Assembly: GCA_047619685.1 (NCBI GenBank)
Contig: JBLHLC010000021.1
Coordinates: 1 to 64,000, forward strand
Length of the DNA stretch: 64,000 nucleotides
DNA from: JABDJZ01 sp047619685
GTDB lineage: Bacteria > Bacteroidota > Rhodothermia > Rhodothermales > UBA10348
Reading direction: 5' to 3'
The position numbers and the translations under genes are program-made. Positions 43,672 to 52,992 of this stretch are shown piece by piece. The first letter of the stretch is position 1. Each line of letters opens with the position of its first letter. A model generated the notes under the pieces. That model was not told the DNA's origin. It worked only from the letters and a program-made list of their open reading frames with translations, and did not search any database.

Positions 43672-44565
43672 ATGAGAACCCTATTGTCCTTGGTCTTTCC
43701 GCTCCTTGCGGTCTTCCTGGTGTCCGGGACGGGGTGTAGCCCCCCTCCCGTGGAGGCGCACACCGTCGTGGACGACCTTGGCAGGCGTGTGGCCGCCCCA
43801 GAGAGACCCGCCCGAATCATATCGCTGGCTCCGGGCACGACGGAAATGGCGTTCGCCGCGGGACTGGGGGAGCGTCTGGTGGCTGTCACGGATGCGGATG
43901 ACTTTCCACCGCAGATAGAAGGCCTGACCCGAATTGCGGCTCTGCCGCTTAATCATGAGGCCGTCGTGGCCCTGAGGCCTGACTTGATTCTGGCCTCGGA
44001 TCAGGTGAACAGCAAACGGGACGCGGACGCGCTGGCAGAACTTGGCATTCCAACTTTTTTCGTATCCGTCCAGAGTTTGCCAGACGTCTCCCGGGGCATC
44101 CGCTCTCTGGGTGCGTTGTTTGGGGGCTTAACGGCACCCGCCTACGCCGACTCGCTGGAGCGCCTTTTGGCGTCACTGGACGAGACAAGATCGCTGGCGC
44201 CCGACACGTTCTCGGTGATTTTCCTGATTGGCGATGAGACCTTGTTCTCGTTTGGCCCCGAGAGTTATGTCCACGACATGATCCTGGTGGCCGGCGGCAG
44301 GAGTCTCACTGAAACCATGGACACAGACGCCCCGATCCTGAGTGAGGAGTTCGTTCTCCAAGCTGGCCCCGACGTCCTTTTCACGGCCTTTGAAGTGGAT
44401 ATTGAGCGACTGGTAACTCTGCACCCGTCGTGGTCGCTCATTCCGGCTGTGTCCTCGGGCAGGGTCTTCCAGATCCCTCCGGACCTTGTTCTCCGCGCGG
44501 GCCCGCGCCTCATCGCGGGCACCCAGGCGATGTCCGACGCCATGAAGCTTGCGCGAGCGCGCTAG
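43672..44565 (+). CDS. BtuF-like substrate-binding lipoprotein of an ABC importer
   Basis: 297 residues from the ATG at 43672, which starts a lipoprotein signal ending VSGTGC (Cys20). The helical-backbone metal-receptor/TroA-like fold is shown by RIISLAPGTTEMAFAAGLGERLVAVTDADD, LRPDLILASD and the long linking helix. Family members bind cobalamin, heme or ferric siderophores outside the inner membrane. The next gene is a FecCD/BtuC-type permease 9 nt downstream. No B12 riboswitch consensus is visible in the 88-bp upstream gap, so the substrate stays open between cobalamin and iron chelates. Confidence 0.88.
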   Translation: MRTLLSLVFPLLAVFLVSGTGCSPPPVEAHTVVDDLGRRVAAPERPARIISLAPGTTEMAFAAGLGERLVAVTDADDFPPQIEGLTRIAALPLNHEAVVALRPDLILASDQVNSKRDADALAELGIPTFFVSVQSLPDVSRGIRSLGALFGGLTAPAYADSLERLLASLDETRSLAPDTFSVIFLIGDETLFSFGPESYVHDMILVAGGRSLTETMDTDAPILSEEFVLQAGPDVLFTAFEVDIERLVTLHPSWSLIPAVSSGRVFQIPPDLVLRAGPRLIAGTQAMSDAMKLARAR

Positions 44566-44574
44566 GAGTTGCTC

Positions 44575-45594
44575 ATGAAATGGTGGCTGGTTGTACCTCT
44601 CCTCCTGGGGCTAACCGTGGTCACGCTTCTGGCTGGCGTTGCCGTCGGGAGCGTCCCGATTGCCCCCGGCGATGTGATGGCGGCGTTGGGCTCTAGGATT
44701 GGACTCGCTCAGCCTCCTGCCCCGGAGATATACGCCATCGTCTGGCAGCTTCGCCTTCCCCGGGTGCTGCTGGCCATGGTGGTGGGCGGAGGCCTGGCCG
44801 TGGTGGGCGTCGCAATGCAGGCCCTGGTTCGAAACCCGTTGGCGGAACCGTATATCCTGGGCTTGTCGAGCGGTGCGGCCGCCGGAGCGGCGTCGTTCTA
44901 CCTGGGATATGCCCCGGCTTTCCTCCTGTCTGCCCTGTCCCTGCCGCTGGCCGCCTTCCTGGGTGGGCTGGGGACCATAACCCTTGTGTATATGGTGGCC
45001 AGGACCGGAAATGGCTTGTCCGTGACAAGGCTCTTGCTGGCGGGTGTCGCCATGTCTGCGCTTATGGCGTCGATAACCTCTCTGGTGCTCATTACCTCTC
45101 CCGAACCCAATCGAATGCGTGCCGTGTTGTTCTGGCTTATGGGTTCGTTTGGTTCGACGCGGTGGTCGATGCTTCCGGCTCCCGCACTGATTACGGCGGC
45201 CGGGACGGTCCTCTTGATGGGCCTGGCCCGGCCTCTTGATGCGTTGCTCCTGGGCGAAGAGCCTGCGCGGGCTCTCGGGATTCCGGTGGAGCGGATGAAA
45301 CACCTCCTGATCGTGCTATCGGCACTCATGACCGGCGTTCTGGTGGCGTATTCGGGCACCATCGGGTTTGTTGGCCTCATCATTCCGCACGCGGTGCGAT
45401 CCGTGGTCGGCGTCGGGCACCGCAGGGTCCTCCCATACAGTCTTCTGGCGGGGGCCCTTTTTCTGGTGTGGGCAGACCTTGCCGCCCGCACCGTGCTCCC
45501 GGGCCAGGATCTGCCGGTCGGTATAGCGACGGCCATTGCCGGCGTCCCGTTTTTTCTCACGCTCCTGCGCAGGCATCGCTATCCTTTTGGATGA
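44575..45594 (+). CDS. FecCD/BtuC-type ABC transporter permease
   Basis: 339 residues with about ten membrane helices. The FecCD signature is present: LRLPRVLLAMVVGGGLAVVGVAMQALVRNPLAEPYILG and, near the end, GFVGLIIPHAVRSVVG, the loop that contacts the ATPase. The ATG at 44575 is preceded by AGGAG at good spacing, one of the few clear ribosome binding sites in the window. It follows the substrate-binding gene directly, but the expected ATPase gene (BtuD/FecE) is missing: the next gene is a polyprenyl synthase. The ATPase must be encoded elsewhere or shared. Confidence 0.92.
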   Translation: MKWWLVVPLLLGLTVVTLLAGVAVGSVPIAPGDVMAALGSRIGLAQPPAPEIYAIVWQLRLPRVLLAMVVGGGLAVVGVAMQALVRNPLAEPYILGLSSGAAAGAASFYLGYAPAFLLSALSLPLAAFLGGLGTITLVYMVARTGNGLSVTRLLLAGVAMSALMASITSLVLITSPEPNRMRAVLFWLMGSFGSTRWSMLPAPALITAAGTVLLMGLARPLDALLLGEEPARALGIPVERMKHLLIVLSALMTGVLVAYSGTIGFVGLIIPHAVRSVVGVGHRRVLPYSLLAGALFLVWADLAARTVLPGQDLPVGIATAIAGVPFFLTLLRRHRYPFG

Positions 45595-45637
45595 CGCGCG
45601 GCAACCGTGACTGGCTGCTGGCGTACTCCGCGTCCTC

Positions 45638-46708
45638 ATGACTAAAACCCCTCTCGGGAGACAGACCATCCCCAGCGCCGTCATCAGCGAACCCCTGGCT
45701 CCAGCCGCAACCGACGACCTTCTCGCAGGCAAGTCCATTTCCTCCATCGGCCAAATCAAGGCTCCGGTGGAAGCGGATCTGGAGGCGTTTCGTGGGTTCT
45801 TCAGGGACGCCATGAAGACCCGGGTGAAGCTTCTGAACTTGGTCGTTCGGTACGTCCTGCGCAGAAAGGGCAAACAACTTCGGCCCCTCCTGGTCCTCCT
45901 CTCCGCTCGCGCAACCGGAGAGGTCAACGACACAACCTACCGCGGGGCAGCGCTCGTGGAACTTCTCCACACGGCCACTCTGGTGCACGACGACGTGGTG
46001 GATGAATCGGAGCGCCGCCGCGGCCAGTGGTCCATCAACGCGCTCTGGAGGAACAAGATTGGCGTCCTCCTGGGAGACTATCTGTTCAGTCGAGGCCTGC
46101 TCCTGGCACTTGACGCCAAGGAATACGAACTCCTGCATACCGTCTCTGACGCCGTACGAAGGATGAGCGAAGGAGAGCTCCTGCAGCTTGAACGCGCAAG
46201 GCGGCAGGATATCGATGAGGAGACCTACTTCCGGATCATCTCTGACAAGACGGCTTCCCTCCTCTCTGCCTGCACCACCTGTGGTGCGGTGAGCGTTTCG
46301 GCCTCGCCCGAAGTCGTCGAGCGGATGAAGCGATTCGGCGAAAAACTGGGTCTCGCATTTCAGATTCGCGATGATCTTTTTGACTTTGGCGTAGCGGACG
46401 TGGGTAAACCGCTCGGCATCGATCTGCAGGAAAAGAAGCTGACCCTTCCCCTTATTCACTCATTGAGCAAGGCACCGAGCGGGGAGCGCCGCCGGATCAT
46501 GCGGATCGTGCGCCGCAAGAACAAGTCCACAACGGATGTGCGCGAGGTCGCGTCATGGGTCGAGTCCAGTGGGGGACTTTCCTACGCTCGTGACCGCATG
46601 TTCGATCTGGCGAGGGAGGCGTTGGCCCTTTTGGAGCCCATTCCCGATTCCCCCTCCAAGACATCCCTCCAGCAGCTTGTTGCCTTCACCGTTCTGCGGA
46701 CCCACTAA
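45638..46708 (+). CDS. Polyprenyl diphosphate synthase
   Basis: 356 residues, an all-helical trans-prenyltransferase. The first aspartate-rich motif is LVHDDVVDESERRRG and the second is FQIRDDLFDF. GKQLRPLLVLLSA provides the isopentenyl-diphosphate-binding Arg/Lys. It elongates isoprenoid diphosphates to a long chain, most likely for the menaquinone side chain. Residues 1-35 form an extension poorly conserved in the family. It overlaps the MBL hydrolase gene by one base (TAATG), suggesting cotranscription. Confidence 0.9.
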   Translation: MTKTPLGRQTIPSAVISEPLAPAATDDLLAGKSISSIGQIKAPVEADLEAFRGFFRDAMKTRVKLLNLVVRYVLRRKGKQLRPLLVLLSARATGEVNDTTYRGAALVELLHTATLVHDDVVDESERRRGQWSINALWRNKIGVLLGDYLFSRGLLLALDAKEYELLHTVSDAVRRMSEGELLQLERARRQDIDEETYFRIISDKTASLLSACTTCGAVSVSASPEVVERMKRFGEKLGLAFQIRDDLFDFGVADVGKPLGIDLQEKKLTLPLIHSLSKAPSGERRRIMRIVRRKNKSTTDVREVASWVESSGGLSYARDRMFDLAREALALLEPIPDSPSKTSLQQLVAFTVLRTH

Positions 46709-47451
46709 TGCCAACCTTACATCTTCTAGGCACTGGCTCAGCGGTGTGCGATGCCCATCGGACCGCCACCATGCTGGCTCTGGAGTGGGACGAAAAGTGC
46801 CTTCTCATTGACTGCGGCGGCGACCTTTATCAGAGAGCCATGATGGCAGGCCTGGATGAGTCGGGCATCGAGGGACTCATCCTCACCCATGAGCACCCGG
46901 ATCATATCAGCGGGTTTCCCCTGTTTATGGAGCGTCTCTGGCTGGGTGGCCGGACGCGCCCTATTCGGGTTTACGGCATTGCGCCGGCTCTGGAACAGGC
47001 CCGCCGTCTCCTGGCCGCCTTCGACACATCGGGGTGGGCCCTTCCGGAGGTCATCTGGACGGAGTTTCCCCCGACACAGGGGGCTGAGGTCATCTCTGAT
47101 GAGACCTGGAGCGTGACTGCTGCACCGGGAGTGCACGGTGTGCCGGTTTCTGGCTTCCGGTTTCGACATCTGCCCACCGATACCATTCTGGTGTATTCCT
47201 GCGATACGGAACCCTGCGCGTCCATTGCGGCTCTGGCGGCGGACTGCCATGTTCTGGTGCACGAGGCTACGGGCGCAGTGAGTGGTCACACATCGCTGGC
47301 CCAGGCGGTTTCGGTTGCCGAAGACGCGGGCGCCGCTCACCTTATTCTGGTCCATCTTCCCCGCGGCATCGTGCCGGAGGATCTGAAACCGTGGCAAGAC
47401 TCAACTTTCGAAATTGTCCTCGGAGAAGAACTCGACTGCTTCGAATTCTGA
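46708..47451 (+). CDS. MBL-fold metallo-hydrolase, RNase Z-like
   Basis: 247 residues. The beta-lactamase fold begins LHLLGTGSAV, with the metal motif LILTHEHPDHISG (H-x-H-x-D-H), a later VYSCDTEPC, VLVHEATG and a final LVHLPRG histidine. The short form and TGSA start place it near the ribonuclease Z/ElaC group, but it lacks the long exosite arm of tRNA-processing RNase Z, so a small-molecule or phosphodiester substrate is equally possible. Translationally coupled to the polyprenyl synthase; it overlaps the convergent gene by 51 bp. Confidence 0.87.
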   Translation: MPTLHLLGTGSAVCDAHRTATMLALEWDEKCLLIDCGGDLYQRAMMAGLDESGIEGLILTHEHPDHISGFPLFMERLWLGGRTRPIRVYGIAPALEQARRLLAAFDTSGWALPEVIWTEFPPTQGAEVISDETWSVTAAPGVHGVPVSGFRFRHLPTDTILVYSCDTEPCASIAALAADCHVLVHEATGAVSGHTSLAQAVSVAEDAGAAHLILVHLPRGIVPEDLKPWQDSTFEIVLGEELDCFEF

Positions 47452-48144
47452 GGTTTGCGGGACAGGGTCCAGCGTACGAATAGTCAGGTGTCGGGAGGCG
47501 CTCTCGAACCAATGGAAGCGGCCGGGCAGGACCCGCGACAATCGCTCCTCCAGATCGCTGAGTCCGGGAATATTGTCAGGCACGTAGGATACCAGGGAGG
47601 TAGCCCGACAAGGCCTCTGGTAGTGCTCCCGCCTGTGTCCACTCTTGCCGAGTTCTGCCAGGTAGGCCGCCGACGGATTCGCATTCCACTGACCCAGGAC
47701 CTCCCCCACATACTCCCGGTGAGACTGTTCAACTTCCGACTCGGTACTGGATGCCAACGGGAATGAGGTGGTCGCACCCGTCAGCTCCAGGGACTTGACC
47801 AGCGCCTCGACCGCCCAAACCTGGTCGACCAATACAAAACACGGCTCCGCGGCGAGCAGGGAGCCTGCCTGTTCTGTCGCCCGCCAGACGCATTGGAGTT
47901 CCGAAAGGGACAGGGGCTCCTTCCCCGTGAGGGCCGCCAGAGTGACCTTGGGCCACAGACTTCCCGGATCCTCCCCGCGCAGCCCCTCGGACAGGGCCGT
48001 TTTCAAGGCGCGCAGTCCTGGCGTGAAGCCATCAAATGCCACCGTCAACACTCCCGACCCAGCCAGAAAGAAACCGGCTGGGCGCATCATTGCTGACGGC
48101 GTCTCAGGGGCGACGACGCGTAGTCGATCGATAAACGATTCCAT
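47401..48144 (-). CDS. Hypothetical protein with a 2H-phosphoesterase-like HLTI motif
   Basis: 247 residues from the ATG at 48144; the frame extends to 48246 without family character. No signal peptide. I do not recognise it with confidence. The C-terminal part GRFHWFESASRHLTIRTLD contains an H-x-T-x element like that of 2'-5' RNA ligase / 2H phosphoesterases, but I see only one such motif, whereas active 2H enzymes need two. Its last 51 bp overlap the 3' end of the MBL hydrolase gene on the other strand. It is divergent from the hybrid kinase gene (177-bp spacer). Confidence 0.7.
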   Translation of the reverse strand: MESFIDRLRVVAPETPSAMMRPAGFFLAGSGVLTVAFDGFTPGLRALKTALSEGLRGEDPGSLWPKVTLAALTGKEPLSLSELQCVWRATEQAGSLLAAEPCFVLVDQVWAVEALVKSLELTGATTSFPLASSTESEVEQSHREYVGEVLGQWNANPSAAYLAELGKSGHRREHYQRPCRATSLVSYVPDNIPGLSDLEERLSRVLPGRFHWFESASRHLTIRTLDPVPQTSEFEAVEFFSEDNFES

Positions 48145-48321
48145 GGGACAGACTCTGGACGTTGGTATTAAAGCCGCAATCGGCCCGGGTGTTCTCCAGC
48201 GGGTACCGGTTCCTCCAGAATGCGCGATTTCTGGCTGCCGGGGCATGCCCAGGGAGCTTTAGCACGCCTTGCCTTGGCCGATACGGATGGGGTATAGCGT
48301 TGCACCATACAGCCCTCCGCC

Positions 48322-51045
48322 ATGGAGACCCTCGGATTCCAATCAGCCATATCGACCGAACCCCCATCCCGCTGGCAAATGGCGGGTACGGATTCCGAAG
48401 GCGCCACCTTCCTCCGCATTACGACTATCGTCTTGGGCACCCTGGCCGCCGGATTCGCCGGAATCTGGATCCTGCTCCTGACCCGAGGTCAACTGGGTCT
48501 GGCAGGTCACCTGGCCGTCCTGCTCCCGCTCTGCGCTGTCGCCCTCTGCGCCGTTTTGGTTTGGAAGTCCAGGGCGGTTTTTGTCGATGAGTTGAAGGAC
48601 CTGGATTTTGCCGCCGAGACCGCCCGGAACCGCATGACGGCCGCCGAGCAGGGACAGCACGTGTATCTGGGCATACTGCAAGCCGCCGGAACGGGCTGGT
48701 ATCGAGCGACGCTGGACGGCAGGCTGATTACTGGCAATCAGGCGCTGGCCGCCGCGCTGGGATTCGAGGACACCGACAAACTCTTGGAGTACTTCGCCGT
48801 CCGTCCCTTCCCCGCCGGACCCAAGCGGACCGCCGTCCTGAAAGTGCTGCAGGCCCTCGGGGAAATCAAGATGCACGAGTGCCGGTGGAATCGCCTGGAC
48901 GGCAGTTCCATCGACGTCACGGAGAGCGCCCGGACGATCAAGGATGATCAAGGCCGAATCCTGTACGTGGAAGGATTTGTGATTGACGCGTCTCTGGTCA
49001 AACCGCTTGAGAGCATGCTCGAAACTCCGACGAACACGCCGGACCAGACGGCCGCCGTTGTCGCAACTCCGGCAGTCGCGCATCCGGCCCGGGGTCCCGG
49101 CGACGATGTGTTTGTGGCCCACATGAGCCACGAATTACGAACCCCTATCAACGCAATCGTCGGAATGACCAGCCTCCTGCTGGACACGCAGCTTGATGCA
49201 GAGCAGCGAGACTTTGTCGACACCATCAAGATGAGCAGCGAGAGCCTGCTTTCGATTGCCAACAACGTGCTGGACTTCTCCAAGATTGAGGCCGAGAGCC
49301 TCGATCTGGAGCGCCGCGAGGTCCAGATTCGGACCTGCGTCGAGGATGCGCTGGACCTGGTGGCACTTCGCGGGGCCGAGAAAAAACTGGAACTACTCTG
49401 CGAGATTGACTCCTCTGTGCCGGCAACCCTGTTCTCCGACGAGACGCGCCTTCGCCAGATCCTGGTCAACCTCCTCACCAACGCGGTCAAATTTACAGAG
49501 GAAGGAGAAATCCAGATTACCGTGCAGGCCAAGCAACTCGTGGGTGCCAACTACCGCTTCTACTTCGCGGTGACAGATACGGGAATTGGAATCCCGCTGA
49601 ATAAGCAGAAATCGCTATTCGACCCCTTTTATCAGACCGACGCTGCGGTCACACGCAAGTACGGCGGCACTGGTCTGGGACTGGCAATCAGCAAACTCCT
49701 GGTCGAGCGGATGGGAGGAGAGATGTCGGTCGAGTCGACGCCTGGCCACGGGTCCACCTTCCACTTCACAGTTGTTGCGGACACGTCCAATGCTCCGCTG
49801 ATCTCTTCACTGGACGAGCACCTGCCGAAACTCAAAGGCCGACGCGTTCTGGTTCTGGATGACAACGACACTTCCCGAAGCCTGACCCTCCAACTGCTCG
49901 ATGGGCTTGATATGGAATCCGTCGCGACCAAGTCCGTTGACGAGGCGCTGGGCCTTCTTCGCGATGCGGACGCATTTGATGTGGCCGTCGTGAGTCTGAC
50001 CCATTTTGGACAGGATTCGGTTGTCTTCGCGAGGCGGGTACGCGCCTTTGACTCCGACAACCCGACACCTCTGGTCCTTCTCAGGTCCCTTTCCGCTTCT
50101 ACCGTCTTCGACCGTCCTTTCCGTTCCGTCTTCCTTCAGAAGCCCGTCAAACGGGACCGCCTCATTGTGGCCCTTCTCCGTGGCCTCGGCGACATCGATG
50201 ATAACTTAGAGCAGTCCACTACCGAAGACGGGCGCATCGCTCAAGCTGCCGAGCCGCTTTCGATTCTGGTCGCCGAAGATGACCCCGTCAACCAGAAGGT
50301 CATGCTCCGGCTCCTGCAACGACTGGGGCACCACGCGGACGTAGTTGGTTCGGGAGATGCTGCCCTCGAGACGCTCCTCCACACGCACTACGACGCCGTA
50401 ATACTCGACGTCCGGATGCCGGGAATGGGCGGCCCAGAGGCTGCCAAGCACATTATTGAACGTCATCCTGACAGGGCAACCAGGGCCCGCCTGATTGGAA
50501 TGACGGCCTCGACGGCCACCACCGAGCGGGACCTATGCCTGGGCGCCGGCATGGACTCCTGCCTGACGAAGCCCATTGATCTTGAGGATCTGGTCGCAGA
50601 ACTGAGTCTGGTCCAACATGCCGAAAATGCAGTCAAGCAAGGCAAGAGCCAGAGCGATTCGGAAATCCGGACCTTGCTGCGCCAGATGATGCTAACAACG
50701 CATGGCGATGAACCGGCCTTCATTGCGGAGCTGCTTGTCAGCTTCCTGCGCACGGCCCCGACCCTCCTTGGGTCGCTCGAAGACGCACTTGGCCGCGGCG
50801 ACGGCAAGGGCATCAAGCGCTCGGCCCGGACGCTGAAATCAAGCTGCCAGTTCATCGGCATTATGCGAATGGCAGCGCTCTGCAAGGCCCTCGAAGTAGT
50901 CGCTGGCGTCGAGTCCACCAGGGCGGATCTGGAGCCGTTCGTGCGCGCCATCAGCACCGAGTTCGAGTGTGTCAACCCGGTCCTGGTTGCAGAGCGCAAT
51001 TTGATGCTCGATCGGGCCAACTCGAACCGCGACCTGGCCGCCTGA
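48322..51045 (+). CDS. Hybrid sensor histidine kinase with degenerate receiver and HPt domains
   Basis: 907 residues: two membrane helices (about 32-80), a PAS domain (about 105-225), HisKA with His270 in HMSHELRTPINA, HATPase (TGLGLAISK), two receivers and a C-terminal HPt. In receiver 1 (about 505-620) the phospho-acceptor Asp is Ser558 (DVAVVSLTHF), so it is a pseudo-receiver. Receiver 2 keeps Asp696 in AVILDVRMPGMGG. In the HPt the phospho-accepting His is replaced by Arg836 (SARTLKSSC instead of AHTLKGSS). The relay probably ends at Asp696, with the HPt serving structure or docking. No response-regulator gene is adjacent. Confidence 0.92.
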   Translation: METLGFQSAISTEPPSRWQMAGTDSEGATFLRITTIVLGTLAAGFAGIWILLLTRGQLGLAGHLAVLLPLCAVALCAVLVWKSRAVFVDELKDLDFAAETARNRMTAAEQGQHVYLGILQAAGTGWYRATLDGRLITGNQALAAALGFEDTDKLLEYFAVRPFPAGPKRTAVLKVLQALGEIKMHECRWNRLDGSSIDVTESARTIKDDQGRILYVEGFVIDASLVKPLESMLETPTNTPDQTAAVVATPAVAHPARGPGDDVFVAHMSHELRTPINAIVGMTSLLLDTQLDAEQRDFVDTIKMSSESLLSIANNVLDFSKIEAESLDLERREVQIRTCVEDALDLVALRGAEKKLELLCEIDSSVPATLFSDETRLRQILVNLLTNAVKFTEEGEIQITVQAKQLVGANYRFYFAVTDTGIGIPLNKQKSLFDPFYQTDAAVTRKYGGTGLGLAISKLLVERMGGEMSVESTPGHGSTFHFTVVADTSNAPLISSLDEHLPKLKGRRVLVLDDNDTSRSLTLQLLDGLDMESVATKSVDEALGLLRDADAFDVAVVSLTHFGQDSVVFARRVRAFDSDNPTPLVLLRSLSASTVFDRPFRSVFLQKPVKRDRLIVALLRGLGDIDDNLEQSTTEDGRIAQAAEPLSILVAEDDPVNQKVMLRLLQRLGHHADVVGSGDAALETLLHTHYDAVILDVRMPGMGGPEAAKHIIERHPDRATRARLIGMTASTATTERDLCLGAGMDSCLTKPIDLEDLVAELSLVQHAENAVKQGKSQSDSEIRTLLRQMMLTTHGDEPAFIAELLVSFLRTAPTLLGSLEDALGRGDGKGIKRSARTLKSSCQFIGIMRMAALCKALEVVAGVESTRADLEPFVRAISTEFECVNPVLVAERNLMLDRANSNRDLAA

Positions 51046-51073
51046 GGCGTACGGCCTTATATGGGAGCAACTG

Positions 51074-51274
51074 CTAGCTTCCATCCTTCAGATAGACGTG
51101 GAAATGGTCTCCGGTGCCGGTATGTCGCAGTACAGAAAGCCCCACCGATCGCAGATAGAGCATGGTGACTACGTTCAGCCACTCAGGCTGACCAACAGTT
51201 CGGAGATCCACGGCGTAGACGAAGCCGTCTGACTGGGGAAAATGCAGGGAGCGCTGATTGACCGGCAGGTTCAT
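51074..51274 (-). CDS. Short ORF resembling the C-terminus of an LAS-type murein peptidase
   Basis: 66 residues from the ATG at 51274; the same frame stays open some way upstream into the 3' end of the HTTM gene without a good start. The motifs RSLHFPQSDGFVYAVDL and GDHFHVYLKDG resemble the zinc-ligand regions (His...Asp and His-x-His) of LAS/M15-type D-Ala-D-Ala or murein peptidases, although the His-Asp gap is longer than usual. The N-terminal half expected for an active enzyme is absent. It may be a gene remnant or a coincidence. Confidence 0.4.
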   Translation of the reverse strand: MNLPVNQRSLHFPQSDGFVYAVDLRTVGQPEWLNVVTMLYLRSVGLSVLRHTGTGDHFHVYLKDGS

Positions 51275-51318
51275 GCGTGCGTAGTCCTCCGGCGCACGTC
51301 CGGCATGGGTGTTTTGTG

Positions 51319-52908
51319 CTACCGACTTTGAATGACGCGCGAGATCCGCTCTTCTCTTACGGACCGAATCTCTCCGGGTGCGACAATCATGTGAACCAAA
51401 AACGCGTCTACGGTATCCCCCGACGCCAATGTTGCGTCATACCTGGCCAAGGCGCTGATCACCGCGGCGGCACGCGCCTCCCGGGGACCATCCGTCCGCG
51501 CCAGTTGCCACGCCAGTCCCATGACCCGCGACGGCCCAAACGCGCGCGCGATCGCTGGCGATTTGTAGGGGTCCAGGCGCTGACCGTCCACCTCCAGGAT
51601 CAGCGTGGGGTACAGGGTGTCCGGCAGACCGGCGAAGGTGGGGTAGACAGCGACGGGCCATGAGTCGAAGCCGGTAAAGCCCGCCAGCAAAGCCAGCGAC
51701 GCGAGACCTCCTGCTACCCATGAGCGACCCGCCGGGCGGAGCTTGCTCGCCGAGACAGCGGGCTGGCCAGCCTTCCCGTCCAACAGACGTCCGACCGGCA
51801 CAAAGGCCACCAGACACACGCCCAGCGTCCAGAAGTTGATGTCGGCTACAAGGAACACTGCCAGATGAAATGCGGCCGCACCACACACGAAAAGTGACCG
51901 CATCCCGCGTTGGACAAGGGCAAAAACGAACCCGATTTCAAGCGTAAGAACGGCTATTCCGGCCAGCGCGGACAGCGCCCCCAGGTCAAACCGAACGGCC
52001 GGGTCAATGCCCACCCGATACCACTGGGCCTGCAGCATGGTACCCAGGGCGGTGCCGTCGACCCAGGAGGGACCCGCCACAACGAACTTCCAGTAGCCTG
52101 GGAAGAAATAAATCAGTCCGATCAGGAGCCATATCCAGCGAAGCGGCCTCCCATACCGCGTGCTGGCATCTGGCCGCGTTCGTGGAGTCGGCGGATTCTT
52201 ACGGCCGGCCGGTGGCCACCCCACCGTCCACACATCCCAGGCGGGAGAAGCAGCCAGCACTGCGGCAAACCAGATCAAATGATGATAGTGGTTTATTTTG
52301 CCGTAGAACTGAGGGATTCCCAGGACCATGATCCCCGCGGTCACCGCACCCCATGCCGTGATCCGGGGCGCAATGCCTGCGCCGGCTGCGACGGCCAGGC
52401 CCACAAACACCCAGGCTAGTGGCACCGCCCAGGAAGGGTCTGGCGGCAACCATTGCAACAGGAGGCCCCATCCCACCGGCGCCACGATCAGCTCCGGAGG
52501 CAACCCGGCAAACCTCCCGATTTCCCAGGGAGACGCGTAGACCGCCAGCGAAAAGAAGACCACCATTCTGAGCGCGGCCAGGTCTCGGGGGTCCGACGCT
52601 TCCCGCAACATCCTCACCACCCGGTCCACGAACGACGTCCGGGCCAGAATCAACCCCAGCATGCCGACCGCACCGAACAATCGCAACCCCGCAGGGAGTG
52701 CTATCGCCTGGAAATACGACAGGTCGCGCGCCTGTGGGTCAAGCGACGCGTGTACCAGAATCGAGGCCGGTGCCGTCTCCAAATAAGCGCCCAGCCAGGC
52801 TTCCATAATCCCGGCACCCGACCACGCCCAAATCGGCAGGCCGACCATCCCGATAACTGCCATTCCCCAACCCAGGTGTCGGGGCCATTTTGGTGCGTCC
52901 GAAAGCAT
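51319..52908 (-). CDS. HTTM-domain membrane protein
   Basis: 529 residues from the ATG at 52908, with about ten membrane helices. The pattern RMVVFFSLAVYASPW, GKINHYHHLIWFAAVLA, IGLIYFFPGYWKF and FHLAVFLVADINFW marks the HTTM family (horizontally transferred transmembrane domain) related to vitamin-K-dependent gamma-carboxylase. The family fold binds quinone-like cofactors; activity in bacteria is mostly unknown. A soluble C-terminal tail of about 130 residues follows. It is divergent from the TlpA-like gene (84-bp spacer), which suggests a link to envelope redox. Confidence 0.8.
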   Translation of the reverse strand: MLSDAPKWPRHLGWGMAVIGMVGLPIWAWSGAGIMEAWLGAYLETAPASILVHASLDPQARDLSYFQAIALPAGLRLFGAVGMLGLILARTSFVDRVVRMLREASDPRDLAALRMVVFFSLAVYASPWEIGRFAGLPPELIVAPVGWGLLLQWLPPDPSWAVPLAWVFVGLAVAAGAGIAPRITAWGAVTAGIMVLGIPQFYGKINHYHHLIWFAAVLAASPAWDVWTVGWPPAGRKNPPTPRTRPDASTRYGRPLRWIWLLIGLIYFFPGYWKFVVAGPSWVDGTALGTMLQAQWYRVGIDPAVRFDLGALSALAGIAVLTLEIGFVFALVQRGMRSLFVCGAAAFHLAVFLVADINFWTLGVCLVAFVPVGRLLDGKAGQPAVSASKLRPAGRSWVAGGLASLALLAGFTGFDSWPVAVYPTFAGLPDTLYPTLILEVDGQRLDPYKSPAIARAFGPSRVMGLAWQLARTDGPREARAAAVISALARYDATLASGDTVDAFLVHMIVAPGEIRSVREERISRVIQSR

Positions 52909-52992
52909 ATTCAATAATAGGTGGCGTAACACCGGGCGTACAGGCGTCACCCAATCGCGACATTGATCCTGAACACGTTTTCTTCCCTTTTC

